Below are positions 7,713 through 16,009 of a stretch of 33,615 nt of DNA, piece by piece. The notes under the pieces were generated by a model. That model worked only from the letters and a program-made list of their open reading frames with translations, had not been told where the DNA came from and did no database searches. The stretch comes from JBKPRX01 sp046734795 (GTDB lineage: Bacteria; Actinomycetota; Thermoleophilia; Gaiellales; Gaiellaceae): contig JBKPRX010000030.1 of NCBI GenBank assembly GCA_046734795.1, positions 1 to 33,615 on the forward strand, written 5' to 3'. A program made the translations under genes and the position numbers. Each line of letters starts with the position of its first letter. Positions within the stretch are counted from its first letter, which is position 1.

Positions 7713-9275
7713 ATGCTCTCTGCCTCGAACATCGTCAAGTCGTATGGACCGCGCCGCGTTCTCGCGGGCGTCGATCTGACCGTCCCCGCGCACGCGCGCA
7801 TCGGGCTCGTCGGCCCGAACGGCGTCGGTAAGTCGACGCTGCTCCGGATCCTCGCCGGCGTCGAGCGGCCAGACGAAGGCTCGGTCCGGCGGGCCGGAAC
7901 TGCCGGCTATCTCGCACAGACGTGCGAGCCGCGCGCGAACGAAACCGTGCTCGCGTATCTCGAGCGCGCGACCGGCATTGCGGCGGCGGAAGCGCAGGTA
8001 CGCGAACTCGGCTCGCGGCTCGAAACCGATCCGCATGCAGCGGACGAGTACGCACGCGCGCTCGACCGGCTCGTGGCGCTCGGCGGCGGCGAGCTCGAAG
8101 CGCGCGCGCGACAGGTCTGCGCAGACCTCGGCCTGCGTCTCGAGCTCTCGCACAAGCCTGCGCTCGCGTCCGGAGGCGAGCAGGCGCGTGTCGGGCTCGC
8201 CGCGATCGTGCTCTCGCGCTACGACGTCTTGCTTCTCGACGAGCCGACGAACGATCTCGACTTCGACGGGCTCGATCGACTCGAGCGCTTCCTGGCCGAG
8301 TTTGCCGGCGGAGTCGTCGTCGTCTCGCACGACCGGGCATTCCTCGGCCGCGCGGTGACGAAGATCGTCGAGCTGCAGGAAGGAAGCGGCACCGTCGCCG
8401 AGTACGCGGGCGGCTGGAGCGAATACGAGGCCGCTCGTGCCGCCGCGCGCGCGCGCCGCTACGAGCGGTGGTCGACTTCGGTCGAGGAGCGTCGCCGCGT
8501 CGAGGAACAAGCACGTCGCATGCGGCAGTGGGAAGAGCGCGGCTACGGCCAAGGGCGCAAGAAGAAGAAGACGAAGGACGCCAAGAAGGCGTACGCGGCG
8601 AAGCTGGCGCAGATCGAGGTCGTCGAGAAGCCGTTCGAGCCGTGGGAGCTTCGGCTCGAGCTCGCCGCCGCAGGACGCTCAGGCGACATCGTGCTCTCGC
8701 TTGCGCAGGCGGTCGTGCGTCGCGGCGACTTCAGCCTCGGTCCGCTCGACCTGCAGATCGAACGCGGCGAACGCCTCGCAGTCGTCGGCCCGAATGGAGC
8801 CGGCAAGTCGATGCTCCTCGCCGCGCTCGTCGGGCGGCTGCCGCTCCTCTCGGGTACGCGCCGTGTCGGCACGGGCGTCGTCGTCGGCGAGCTCGACCAG
8901 GAGCGGAACGCCTTCGCGCGCGCCGAGCCGTTGCTCGACGCGTTCACCGGAGCCACAGGGCTCGAGCGCGAGCCCGCGCGCACGCTGCTCGCGAAGTTCG
9001 ACCTCGGGGCAGACGACGTGCTGCGGAGCGCGGCGTCGCTGTCTCCCGGTGAGTTGACCCGCGCGGTCCTCGCGTCCCTGGCCGCGCGGCAGGTCAACTG
9101 CCTCGTGCTCGACGAGCCGACGAACCATCTCGACGTCGAGGCGATCGAGCAGCTCGAGTCGGCCCTCGCCTCGTACGACGGCACCCTCGTCCTCGTCACG
9201 CACGACCGTCGCTTGCTCGAGCGGCTCGAGCCGACGCGCGTGCTCACGCTCGACACGGTTGCTTCAATGCGTTGA
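7713..9275 (+). CDS. ABC-F family ATPase (ribosome-associated type, no membrane domain)
   Basis: 520 residues with two ABC ATPase domains and no membrane segment. Domain 1 has GPNGVGKST, signature SGGEQARV and Walker B LLLDEPTNDLD. Domain 2 has GPNGAGKSM, a weaker signature SPGELTRAV and LVLDEPTNHLD. An about 80-residue charged linker (near residues 225-300) contains a run GRKKKKTKDAKK, as expected for the interdomain arm that reaches ribosomal tRNA in this family. Members act as translation factors (EttA, Uup types) or as ribosome-protection resistance factors. The subtype cannot be set from sequence reading alone. It is closely followed by the next gene (one-base gap). Confidence 0.9.
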   Translation: MLSASNIVKSYGPRRVLAGVDLTVPAHARIGLVGPNGVGKSTLLRILAGVERPDEGSVRRAGTAGYLAQTCEPRANETVLAYLERATGIAAAEAQVRELGSRLETDPHAADEYARALDRLVALGGGELEARARQVCADLGLRLELSHKPALASGGEQARVGLAAIVLSRYDVLLLDEPTNDLDFDGLDRLERFLAEFAGGVVVVSHDRAFLGRAVTKIVELQEGSGTVAEYAGGWSEYEAARAAARARRYERWSTSVEERRRVEEQARRMRQWEERGYGQGRKKKKTKDAKKAYAAKLAQIEVVEKPFEPWELRLELAAAGRSGDIVLSLAQAVVRRGDFSLGPLDLQIERGERLAVVGPNGAGKSMLLAALVGRLPLLSGTRRVGTGVVVGELDQERNAFARAEPLLDAFTGATGLEREPARTLLAKFDLGADDVLRSAASLSPGELTRAVLASLAARQVNCLVLDEPTNHLDVEAIEQLESALASYDGTLVLVTHDRRLLERLEPTRVLTLDTVASMR

Positions 9276-9276
9276 C

Positions 9277-9999
9277 GTGTCTCGCGCGACGATCCTCACG
9301 ATCGGAAACGAGCTCGTTTCGGGCGACGTGCCGAACACGAACGCCGTCTTCATCGCGCAGCGACTCGCGCTCCTCGGCGTGAGTGTGCGAATGATGGCCG
9401 TCCTGCCCGACGAGATCGAGGCGATCGCGGAGTTCATCCGCGACGAGGCGCCGGGCGTCGACTTCGTCGTCGTGACGGGCGGACTCGGCGGCACTCCCGA
9501 CGACCTCACACGTGAAGCAATCGCCGAGGCGTTCGGCGTGGGGCAGACGGAGGTGCCGGAGCTCGCGGCCGACTTGCGCGCACGGTTCACGCGCGATCCG
9601 GAGTACGCAGCGCGCTGGGCGCTGCTACCGACCGGCAGCCGCCCGCTTGCGAACCCGCTCGGCGGCGCGCCCGGCTTCACGATCGCGAACGTCTACGTCC
9701 TGCCGGGCTTGCCGAGCGAGATGGAGGCGATGTTCCTCACGCTCGAAGACGAGCTCCGCCGCGGTGCGCCGATCGGCGTCTGGCGGCGCGTCTACCGGAC
9801 GCGCGAAAGCGAGATCGCTGCGACGCTCGTTGCCTGCGGCGAGCGGTGGCCGGGCTTGCTCGTCGGTTCGTACCCGACGTTCGCGCAGGAGGGCCCGACC
9901 GTCGAGGTCGTCGTCAAGTCGTCGGACGCAGACGTCGTCGCGGCCGCTTCGGCGTGGCTCGAGGACGCGCTCTCAGCGCTCGGCGAAGAGCGCCGCTGA
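9277..9999 (+). CDS. molybdopterin-binding (MoaB/Mog-like) domain protein, CinA N-terminal type
   Basis: 240 residues. Begins ATILTIGNELVSGDVPNTN and contains VVVTGGLGGTPDDLT, the hallmarks of the MPT-binding domain found in MoaB, MogA and the N-terminal half of CinA. The deamidase half of full-length CinA (about 400 residues in total) is absent, so this is a stand-alone domain protein of uncertain substrate. A GTG at 9277 is chosen because it lies just after the ABC-F stop (TGA 9273-9275). A TTG at 9259 is the alternative. The 3' end overlaps the convergent TMEM175 gene by 27 bases. Confidence 0.82.
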   Translation: MSRATILTIGNELVSGDVPNTNAVFIAQRLALLGVSVRMMAVLPDEIEAIAEFIRDEAPGVDFVVVTGGLGGTPDDLTREAIAEAFGVGQTEVPELAADLRARFTRDPEYAARWALLPTGSRPLANPLGGAPGFTIANVYVLPGLPSEMEAMFLTLEDELRRGAPIGVWRRVYRTRESEIAATLVACGERWPGLLVGSYPTFAQEGPTVEVVVKSSDADVVAAASAWLEDALSALGEERR

Positions 10000-10575
10000 C
10001 GGCAGGTAGAACGCGGCGATCGCAAACGTCAGCAGCACGCTTGCGAGCGGGCTGAAGAGCGCCACGACGAACGTTCCGACGTACATCGGGATCCCAGGAT
10101 CGAACGCGCGCGAGATGGCGCGAAGCGTCGAGTTCGGAACGTGCTCGGCGATCAGGCGCCGGTTCGTACTCGCGTAGCGCCACCACGAGTTGTAGACGAC
10201 GGACATCACGACGAATGTCGCGGAGTAGGCGAGCGCGGCCGTTCTCTCTCCCGGGTCTTGCAAGTAGTCCGCGACGAGCTTCGTCGGAAACGGCAGGAAC
10301 GCGACGGTCAGCAGCAGGAGGAGGTTGAGGAACATGAACGTGCGGTCGCAGCGCGCCATCGTTTCGACGCAGTAGTGGTGGTTGATCCAGATGATCCCGA
10401 TCGTCAGGAAGCTCGTCGCGTAGGCGAGGTACGACGGCCAGAGGTGCACGAGCGCATGGCCGAGCTCGGGGCCGGGCACGTCGCCCACGGTGATCTCGAG
10501 CACGAGCAGCGTCGCGGCGATCGCGAAGACGCCGTCGCTGAACGCCTCGAGGCGAGACGTCGACGATCCGTTCAC
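9973..10575 (-). CDS. TMEM175-family potassium channel protein (DUF1211)
   Basis: 200 residues, the normal size of prokaryotic TMEM175, with about six hydrophobic segments. The diagnostic motif R-x3-FSDGVFAIAATLL lies at residues 8-24 in the first membrane helix. WINHHY follows in a later helix, as in the family. Prokaryotic members form K+-selective tetrameric channels without a canonical TVGYG filter. The start codon abuts the stop of the upstream LLM gene with no gap, so the two are probably cotranscribed. The end of the gene overlaps the convergent MoaB-like gene. Confidence 0.88.
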   Translation of the reverse strand: MNGSSTSRLEAFSDGVFAIAATLLVLEITVGDVPGPELGHALVHLWPSYLAYATSFLTIGIIWINHHYCVETMARCDRTFMFLNLLLLLTVAFLPFPTKLVADYLQDPGERTAALAYSATFVVMSVVYNSWWRYASTNRRLIAEHVPNSTLRAISRAFDPGIPMYVGTFVVALFSPLASVLLTFAIAAFYLPSAALFAER

Positions 10576-11508
10576 TTACGCAACCGCAGGTACGAGCTCG
10601 CGTCCGATCGTTGCGACGGCGTCGACATCGTCGTGGAGCAGATGCTGCAACATGATCCGCTCGCAGCCTGCATCTTCGTACTCGCGGATCCGTGCAGCGA
10701 TCTCGTCGACGGAGCCGACGAGCGAGACGCGGCGCGCGGCGGCGAGCCACGTGTCGAAGTCCTCGTCGCGCTTGCGCATCCCGTAGAGCCGCTGCAGCGC
10801 GTCGTCGCCGATCGCGCACGTCGTCATCGTCGAGAACGTGAGCGTGTCTGCGTCCCGGCCCTCTTGCTCGCACACGCGGCGCACGCGCTCGCGCCGCACG
10901 GCGAACTCTTCAGGCGAGACGAACGGCGTGTTGTATTCGTCCGCGAACCGCGCCGCGGGTCTCGCGGTGCCGATCTTGCCGCTGCCGCCGACGAGGATGC
11001 GCGGGCGCGGCTGCTGCACGGGCTTCGGGAGCGCGCTCGCTTCCTGCAGCGTGTAGTGCTGCCCGGTGAAGTCGAACCGCTCCTCCGTCCACTGGCGGTG
11101 CACGATCTCGATCTGCTCCTCGAGGAGCTCCATCCGCTCGTGCGTGTCGGGAAACGGAAAGCCGAACGCCTCGTGCTCGGGCACGTTCCAGCCGCCGCCG
11201 ATCCCGAGTTCGACGCGCCCGCCGGAGATGTGATCCACGGTCGCAGCCGCCCGCGCGAGCAGCGACGGGTGCCGGAACGTGACCGGTGAGACGAGCGTCC
11301 CGAGCCGGAGCGTCGTCGTCGCTGCGGCGATGCCCGCGAGCGTCGTCCAGGCATCGAGCGAGCCGGCGTTTCCCGGCCGGAAGAATGAGAGGTAGTGGTC
11401 GGAGCGGAAGAGCGAATCGATTCCGTGTTTCTCGCAGGCGCGGGCGAGCGCGAGCCATTGCTCCCACGTGACGCCTTCCTGCCCCTCGATCATCAGCGCG
11501 ATCCGCAT
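10576..11508 (-). CDS. LLM-class (luciferase-like) probable F420-dependent oxidoreductase
   Basis: 310 residues of the bacterial luciferase-like fold. Seen are the N-terminal MRIALMIEGQEGVTWEQW strand-helix, FRSDHY, the LGTLVSPVTFRHPSLLA block, DHISGGRVELGIGGGW and LVGGSGKIG with the AARFADEYNT segment after it. In actinobacteria most such proteins use coenzyme F420 rather than FMN; the substrate is unknown. The ATG at 11508 is preceded 6 bases upstream by a TAGGCT box, suggesting a leaderless message. The gene directly precedes the TMEM175 gene on the same strand. Confidence 0.88.
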   Translation of the reverse strand: MRIALMIEGQEGVTWEQWLALARACEKHGIDSLFRSDHYLSFFRPGNAGSLDAWTTLAGIAAATTTLRLGTLVSPVTFRHPSLLARAAATVDHISGGRVELGIGGGWNVPEHEAFGFPFPDTHERMELLEEQIEIVHRQWTEERFDFTGQHYTLQEASALPKPVQQPRPRILVGGSGKIGTARPAARFADEYNTPFVSPEEFAVRRERVRRVCEQEGRDADTLTFSTMTTCAIGDDALQRLYGMRKRDEDFDTWLAAARRVSLVGSVDEIAARIREYEDAGCERIMLQHLLHDDVDAVATIGRELVPAVA

Positions 11509-11514
11509 GGCGAG

Positions 11515-11520
11515 AGCCTA
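11515..11520 (-). promoter_or_regulatory. TAGGCT -10-like box of the LLM oxidoreductase gene
   Basis: On the minus strand TAGGCT lies six bases before the ATG at 11508. With a TSS about 6-7 bases downstream of the box, transcription would begin at or very near the start codon. The same arrangement recurs before three other genes in the window. No ribosome-binding site is seen. Confidence 0.45.
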
Positions 11521-11578
11521 CGTTTCGAGCGCGGCTCTGGGGCAACCATCGACACGGTGGTCCGGCCGCCCTGGAGGA

Positions 11579-11609
11579 GGCGGAGCTCGAAAGGGGGGAG
11601 AGCTCCGCC
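11579..11609. repeat. 10-bp perfect inverted repeat upstream of the lipoprotein gene
   Basis: GGCGGAGCTC (11579-11588) is perfectly complementary to GAGCTCCGCC (11600-11609) across an 11-base purine-rich spacer. A second stem, CCGCC (11608-11612) with GGCGG (11618-11622) around TCGAA, overlaps its right arm by two bases. If the lipoprotein message starts at its ATG, both elements are upstream of transcription and would be a DNA operator rather than an RNA attenuator. Confidence 0.5.
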
Positions 11610-11622
11610 GCCTCGAAGGCGG

Positions 11623-11628
11623 TAGGGT
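11623..11628 (+). promoter_or_regulatory. TAGGGT -10-like box of the lipoprotein gene
   Basis: TAGGGT ends eight bases before the ATG at 11637 and no purine-rich ribosome-binding site is seen in between. This fits a leaderless transcript starting at or near the ATG. Confidence 0.4.
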
Positions 11629-11636
11629 CGCATCGC

Positions 11637-12149
11637 ATGTGTCGTCGCAGCGCATTCGCAGTCGCCGTGGCGCTCATCGCCGCGACGCTTGCTGGCTGCG
11701 GATCGAAAGCGGAGACCGTCTCAGTCGAGACGCACGCAAAGAAGGGACCGGCGTCGGCGAGCGTGCTCGAGAACGGCATCGCGGGCGTCCGAATCGGCAT
11801 GTCGCCGAAGCGCGTGCGCGGAGTTCTCGGACCGCCGAACGACATGCAAGTGCGCGGGCCCCACACGACCGGTTCCGTCGACCTCACGTACCGCTACGAC
11901 CACGAGCTGAAGGTCGACTTCCTCCGCGACGACGCGGGCCGGCACACCGCGTACACGATCTCCACGACGAGCGACTTCTTCCGTACGGTGGACGGCATCG
12001 GCGTCGGATCCTCGCGGCACGACGCAGAGCTGGCCGCGCCGCACTGCATCGACGTCCCGACCGGCCGTGTCTGCGCGCTCGGCGGCGTCTCGTTCGAGCT
12101 GCGGGGCGAGCGCGTCTACCGCGTCAGCGTCTTCTCGCCGCCCTTCTGA
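11637..12149 (+). CDS. small secreted lipoprotein with a BamE/SmpA-like motif, function unknown
   Basis: 170 residues. A short basic start (MCRR), a hydrophobic stretch and a lipobox LAGC with Cys21 predict a lipoprotein anchored on the outer face of the membrane after signal peptidase II cleavage. The segment GIAGVRIGMSPKRVRGVLG resembles the 'G-x-I-x-x-GMT-x-x-x-V-x-x-x-LG-x-P' motif of BamE/SmpA-like folds, and the following TYRYDHELKVDFLRDD would be its beta strands. Whether it shares BamE function is unknown. In a monoderm it could not be an outer-membrane assembly factor. It lies 51 bases before pcrA on the same strand. Confidence 0.75.
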   Translation: MCRRSAFAVAVALIAATLAGCGSKAETVSVETHAKKGPASASVLENGIAGVRIGMSPKRVRGVLGPPNDMQVRGPHTTGSVDLTYRYDHELKVDFLRDDAGRHTAYTISTTSDFFRTVDGIGVGSSRHDAELAAPHCIDVPTGRVCALGGVSFELRGERVYRVSVFSPPF

Positions 12150-12187
12150 GCCGCTCTTTTGGCGCAGTCGCCCGCGCCCGCCCCGGC

Positions 12188-12193
12188 TAGCAT
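12188..12193 (+). promoter_or_regulatory. TAGCAT -10-like box of pcrA
   Basis: TAGCAT lies seven bases before the GTG at 12201, the same geometry as the other TAnnnT boxes in this window. It supports GTG 12201 as the pcrA start over the TTG at 12159. Confidence 0.4.
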
Positions 12194-12200
12194 CGACGGA

Positions 12201-14357
12201 GTGTCCGTCGCGCAGCCCGAGACCTACCTCGCCGACCTGAACCCGGCCCAGCGCGAGGCGGTCGTGACGACGGAGGGACCGCTCCTCGTGATCGCCGGCG
12301 CCGGCTCCGGCAAGACACGCGTGCTCACGCACCGGATCGCGCACTTGCTCGCGACCGCCGGGGTCAAGCCTCCGGAGATCCTTGCGATCACGTTCACGAA
12401 CAAGGCCGCACAGGAGATGCGCGAACGAGCGGAGAACCTCGTCGGCCCACCGGCTCGCGCGTGCTGGATCATGACCTTCCACGCCGCGTGCGGGCGCATC
12501 CTCCGGCGTGAGGCGCCGCGGCTCGGCTACCGGACGAACTTCACGATCTACGACTCGGCCGACCAGCTGCGGCTGACGAAGCGCGTGTTGGAGGAGCTCG
12601 AACGCGACCCGAAGCGGTTCACGCCGCGCGGCATCCACGCGCAGATCTCGAACGCGAAGAACCAGCTCGTCTCGCCGGAGGAGTACGCGTCGCGCGTATC
12701 GAGCTTCTACGACCAGACCGTCGCCGAGGCGTACGACCTCTACCAGCGCCGGATGTTCGCCGCGAACGCGGTCGACTTCGACGACATGCTCTTTCTCACG
12801 GTCGACGTGCTCCAGCGCTTCCCGGAAGCGCGCGAGCGTTGGCAGAAGGCGTTCCGCTACGTCCTCGTCGACGAGTACCAGGACACAAACCACGCGCAGT
12901 ACGTGCTCCTGAAGCTCGTTGCGGAGCAGCACCACAACGTGTTCGCGGTGGGCGACCCGGACCAGTCGATCTACGCGTTCCGCGGTGCCGACATCCGCAA
13001 CATCCTCGAGTTCGAGCGCGACTTTCCGGACGCGCGGACGATCGCTTTGGAGCAGAACTACCGCTCGACGAACTCGATCCTCGAAGCCGCGAACGGCGTC
13101 ATCCGCCACAACCGCGAGCGCAAGGAGAAGAACCTCTGGTCGGAGCTCGGCGAGGGCGAGCCGGTGCGCGCGATCGAGGTCGAGGACGAGCACGCCGAGG
13201 CGCGCTTCGTCGCCGCCGAGGTCGCCGCGCTCGTCGAGCAGGGCTACAACGGAAGCGAGATCGCGGTCTTCTACCGCACGAACGCGCAGAGCCGCGTCCT
13301 CGAGGACGTGCTCGTGCGGCAAGGCATCGCCTACCAGGTGATCGGCGGCCCGCGCTTCTACGAGCGCGCCGAGGTGAAGGATGCGATCGCATACCTGCAG
13401 GTGCTCGAAAACCCGTTCGACGTCGTCTCGCTGCTGCGGATCGCGAACAAGCCGCGCCGCGGAATCGGCGACTCGTCGCTCGCGCGCTTGTCACAGCATG
13501 CGGACGCGTACGGCATCTCGTTGTGGGAGGCGATGGCGGACCCGGAGGCCGCGGGGGTCGCCGCCGCGTCGGCGAAAAACGTGCGCGCATTCCGGAACGT
13601 GATGGAGTCGCTGATGTCGGCGTCGCAGGAGCTCTCGGTGCCCGAGCTCGTGGAGCGCATGCTCGAGCGCACGGGCTACTTCGAGTCGCTCGAAGCCGAG
13701 CGCACGATCGAGGCGCAGGGACGCATGGAGAACCTGCAGGAGCTCGTCGGCGTGGCGCGCGAATGGCTTGCAAGCGCGGCCGAGCCGAACCTCTCCGCGT
13801 TTCTTCAGGAGATCTCGCTCTACTCCGACCAGGATGCGATCCGCGGCGACGGCTCGCTCGTCACGCTGATGACGCTCCACAACGCGAAGGGCCTCGAATT
13901 TCGCGTCGTGTACTTGATCGGGATGGAGGAAGGCATCTTCCCGCACAGTCGCTCGATCGAAGAGCAAGGCATCGAAGAAGAGCGGCGACTCTGCTACGTC
14001 GGCATGACGCGCTCGATGGAGAAGCTGACGCTCATGCATGCGTCGACGCGGATGCTCTACGGCGGCCGGAGCTACAACCTGCCGTCGCGGTTCCTCGATG
14101 AGCTGCCGGACGAGCGCGTCGAGCGGGAGCGGCTGCAGCCCGCGTCATGGTCCGGCTATGGCGCGCCGCGCGCGAGCCAGGTGGCCGAGCGCGAGAACGT
14201 ACCGAGCCTGCAAACCGGCGACTCGGTGCGGCACGGGACGCTTGGCGAAGGAGTCGTCACGCGCATGGAGCCGGGGGGCGTCGTGATGGTGCGCTTCGCC
14301 GACGACGGCTCCGAGCGGCGCTTGATGCTCGACTACGCGCCGCTCGAGAAGATCTAG
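12201..14357 (+). CDS. pcrA: ATP-dependent DNA helicase PcrA/UvrD (superfamily 1A)
   Basis: 718 residues. Helicase motifs appear in order: Q-motif LNPAQREAV, motif I AGAGSGKTRVL, Ia AITFTNKAA, II VDEYQDTNHAQ, III GDPDQSIYAFRGAD, IV LEQNYRSTNSIL, V TLHNAKGLEFRVVYLIGMEEG and VI EERRLCYVGMTRS. The C-terminal 50 residues (LQTGDSVRHGTLGEGVVTRM onward) are the Tudor-like module that contacts RNA polymerase in PcrA. The enzyme is a 3'-5' helicase for excision repair and for clearing stalled polymerase. The GTG at 12201 is favoured over the TTG at 12159 because it fits the family N-terminus and has a TAGCAT box seven bases upstream. It is convergent with the FGGY kinase gene. Confidence 0.95.
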   Translation: MSVAQPETYLADLNPAQREAVVTTEGPLLVIAGAGSGKTRVLTHRIAHLLATAGVKPPEILAITFTNKAAQEMRERAENLVGPPARACWIMTFHAACGRILRREAPRLGYRTNFTIYDSADQLRLTKRVLEELERDPKRFTPRGIHAQISNAKNQLVSPEEYASRVSSFYDQTVAEAYDLYQRRMFAANAVDFDDMLFLTVDVLQRFPEARERWQKAFRYVLVDEYQDTNHAQYVLLKLVAEQHHNVFAVGDPDQSIYAFRGADIRNILEFERDFPDARTIALEQNYRSTNSILEAANGVIRHNRERKEKNLWSELGEGEPVRAIEVEDEHAEARFVAAEVAALVEQGYNGSEIAVFYRTNAQSRVLEDVLVRQGIAYQVIGGPRFYERAEVKDAIAYLQVLENPFDVVSLLRIANKPRRGIGDSSLARLSQHADAYGISLWEAMADPEAAGVAAASAKNVRAFRNVMESLMSASQELSVPELVERMLERTGYFESLEAERTIEAQGRMENLQELVGVAREWLASAAEPNLSAFLQEISLYSDQDAIRGDGSLVTLMTLHNAKGLEFRVVYLIGMEEGIFPHSRSIEEQGIEEERRLCYVGMTRSMEKLTLMHASTRMLYGGRSYNLPSRFLDELPDERVERERLQPASWSGYGAPRASQVAERENVPSLQTGDSVRHGTLGEGVVTRMEPGGVVMVRFADDGSERRLMLDYAPLEKI

Positions 14358-14370
14358 CCCGACCCGCCGC

Positions 14371-14461
14371 CAGTACGCTCCCGAGCTGACCTTTGACGTC
14401 CGCACGTGCGCGTCGGCGGACGAGTTCACGCATGCGCTCGACGGAGAGATGCGACGCGCGC
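14371..14461 (+). pseudogene. truncated 5' remnant of an Eis-like acetyltransferase gene
   Basis: From 14371 to 14427 this gap aligns with 29529-29586, the promoter and first codons of the intact acetyltransferase gene at 29545, with about 79% identity by eye and one indel. It includes an unbroken 21-base identity (14407-14427 with 29566-29586). In frame from 14386 it reads LTFDVRTCASADEF against MSFDVRACASADEF. The start is now CTG, the promoter box is TACGCT instead of TAGGCT, and recognisable similarity ends soon after codon 14, before the FGGY gene end at 14462. Two of the three codon differences in the FDV...DEF core are silent, which suggests divergence as a functional paralogue before truncation. 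Confidence 0.7.
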
Positions 14462-16009
14462 CTATCGGTTCAGTCGCGCGAACATCCGACGCTGCGCCTT
14501 GTAGAGCTTCGGAAACTCCGCGTACAGCTTGTCGTAGGTTGCGCGCGTCGACGGGTCCGGCTGGAACGTTCGCTCGACGCTCGCCATGTTGCGAACGTCG
14601 GCAACCGTGAACGCGCCGAGCGAGAGACCCGCGAAGACGGCAGCACCGCGAAGGCTCCCGTTCAGCGACTGCGGCACGCGCTCGATCACGCGGTCCATGA
14701 CGTCGGCGTGGATCTGGCACCAAAGATCCGAGACCGAGCCACCGCCGACGATCCGGATCGGGTCAAGCCGCCGGCCTGCCAACGACTCGACCGCCTCGTG
14801 GAGCCAGCGGTTGTTGTACGCGACGCCTTCGAGCACCGTGCGGACGAGCTGCTCCGGCCGCGTCTGCACAGATACGTTGTGAAACCCGGCGCGGGCATGG
14901 CGATCGTCGACGGGTGAACGCTCACCCGCGAGCCACGGCGTGAAGATCACGTCGCCCGAACCCGGCGCAGCCTTTCCGCCAAGCTGCGTCAGCTCGTCAT
15001 AGTCGAGGCCGGGGAAGACGGTGTCGCGCAGCCACTGAAGACAGAGGCCGCTGCTCTCGTGGTTGTTCGCGATCATGTACCGCTCCGAGGACAGCCCGGG
15101 CACACTTGCGATCGAACGCCGAGCATCGGTCTTCTTGAACGGCACAGGTGCGCTGATCCAAGAGCTCGTCGAGATCGACATGTGCGCCTCGAAGTCGCCG
15201 ACGGCGCCTGCGCCGCATGCCGCCGAGTGCAGGTCGGGGATGCCGGTCGCCACGGCAGCGGTCGGCGAAATGCCGATGCGCTTCGCGACGTCTGGCAGCA
15301 CACTGCCGACGATCGAGCCCGTCGCACGCAGCGGAGCGAGCTTCGTCGCGTCGACGCCGGCAAGGGCGACGAGCTCTGAGTCGTAGGCGCGCACCTCGAG
15401 GCGGCGGTTGTCGGTCAGCCACGCGGCGATCATCGACGCGTGGGACGCCGACGCGACGCCGGTGAACCGCATCGTCAGGTAGTCGACGGGCTCGAGGAAC
15501 CATCGTGCGCGCGCCGCAATGTCACGTGCCGCGTTCTGGAGGAAGAGCATGTGGCCAATCGGATCCGCGCCGCTCGGCGACGGGGCACCGCCGGTTCGAG
15601 AGACCCACTTCAGCGCCGGCCGGACTGCGTAGCCGCCGACGTGGCCGCCGATGACGTCTTTCGACCAGGTGCCGCCGCGATCGTCCATCCACATGACGCA
15701 TTCGCCGACCGGCTCGCCGGCCTCGTCGACGGGAACCGTGCTCGCCCACTGGCCGGTGACGCCGACGGCAACTACGTCCTCGGCCGCAACGACGCCCGAG
15801 TCGAGACCTGCGCGGGCCGCGTCGCAGACGAGGTCCCACCACGCGGCCGCATCCTGCGTCGCGCCGCCGCCGTCGAGCCAGCGTGTCTTCACGACGCGGT
15901 GGTCGTGCCAGAGGATCTCGCCGCCGAGGCGGACGAATCCGACCTTCGGCCCGCCGGTGCCGAGGTCGATCGCGAGGCAGACGCTGTCGCGACCGGGAGG
16001 ATCGGTCAC
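14462..16009 (-). CDS. FGGY-family carbohydrate kinase (xylulokinase-like)
   Basis: 515 residues with the two actin-like ATPase domains of FGGY kinases. Seen are LAIDLGTGGPKVGFV at the start, VGVTGQWASTVPVD, MWMDDRGG, GIPDLHSAACGAGAV with the Asp expected as catalytic base, and the C-terminal LVRTVLEGVAYNNRWL then RIVGGGSVSDLWCQIHADV adenosine-binding block. The family phosphorylates ketoses and polyols (xylulose, ribulose, glycerol, erythritol, apulose); the actual substrate is not deducible. Starts with GTG inside the stop of the SPL-like gene (GTGA at 16006-16009) and is the last gene of the minus-strand unit. Confidence 0.9.
   Translation of the reverse strand: MTDPPGRDSVCLAIDLGTGGPKVGFVRLGGEILWHDHRVVKTRWLDGGGATQDAAAWWDLVCDAARAGLDSGVVAAEDVVAVGVTGQWASTVPVDEAGEPVGECVMWMDDRGGTWSKDVIGGHVGGYAVRPALKWVSRTGGAPSPSGADPIGHMLFLQNAARDIAARARWFLEPVDYLTMRFTGVASASHASMIAAWLTDNRRLEVRAYDSELVALAGVDATKLAPLRATGSIVGSVLPDVAKRIGISPTAAVATGIPDLHSAACGAGAVGDFEAHMSISTSSWISAPVPFKKTDARRSIASVPGLSSERYMIANNHESSGLCLQWLRDTVFPGLDYDELTQLGGKAAPGSGDVIFTPWLAGERSPVDDRHARAGFHNVSVQTRPEQLVRTVLEGVAYNNRWLHEAVESLAGRRLDPIRIVGGGSVSDLWCQIHADVMDRVIERVPQSLNGSLRGAAVFAGLSLGAFTVADVRNMASVERTFQPDPSTRATYDKLYAEFPKLYKAQRRMFARLNR

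Noticed and set aside
11721..13322. 533-codon open frame on the - strand opposite the lipoprotein and pcrA genes
   Set aside because: It crosses two well-supported genes on the other strand and has typical shadow composition with no recognisable motif.
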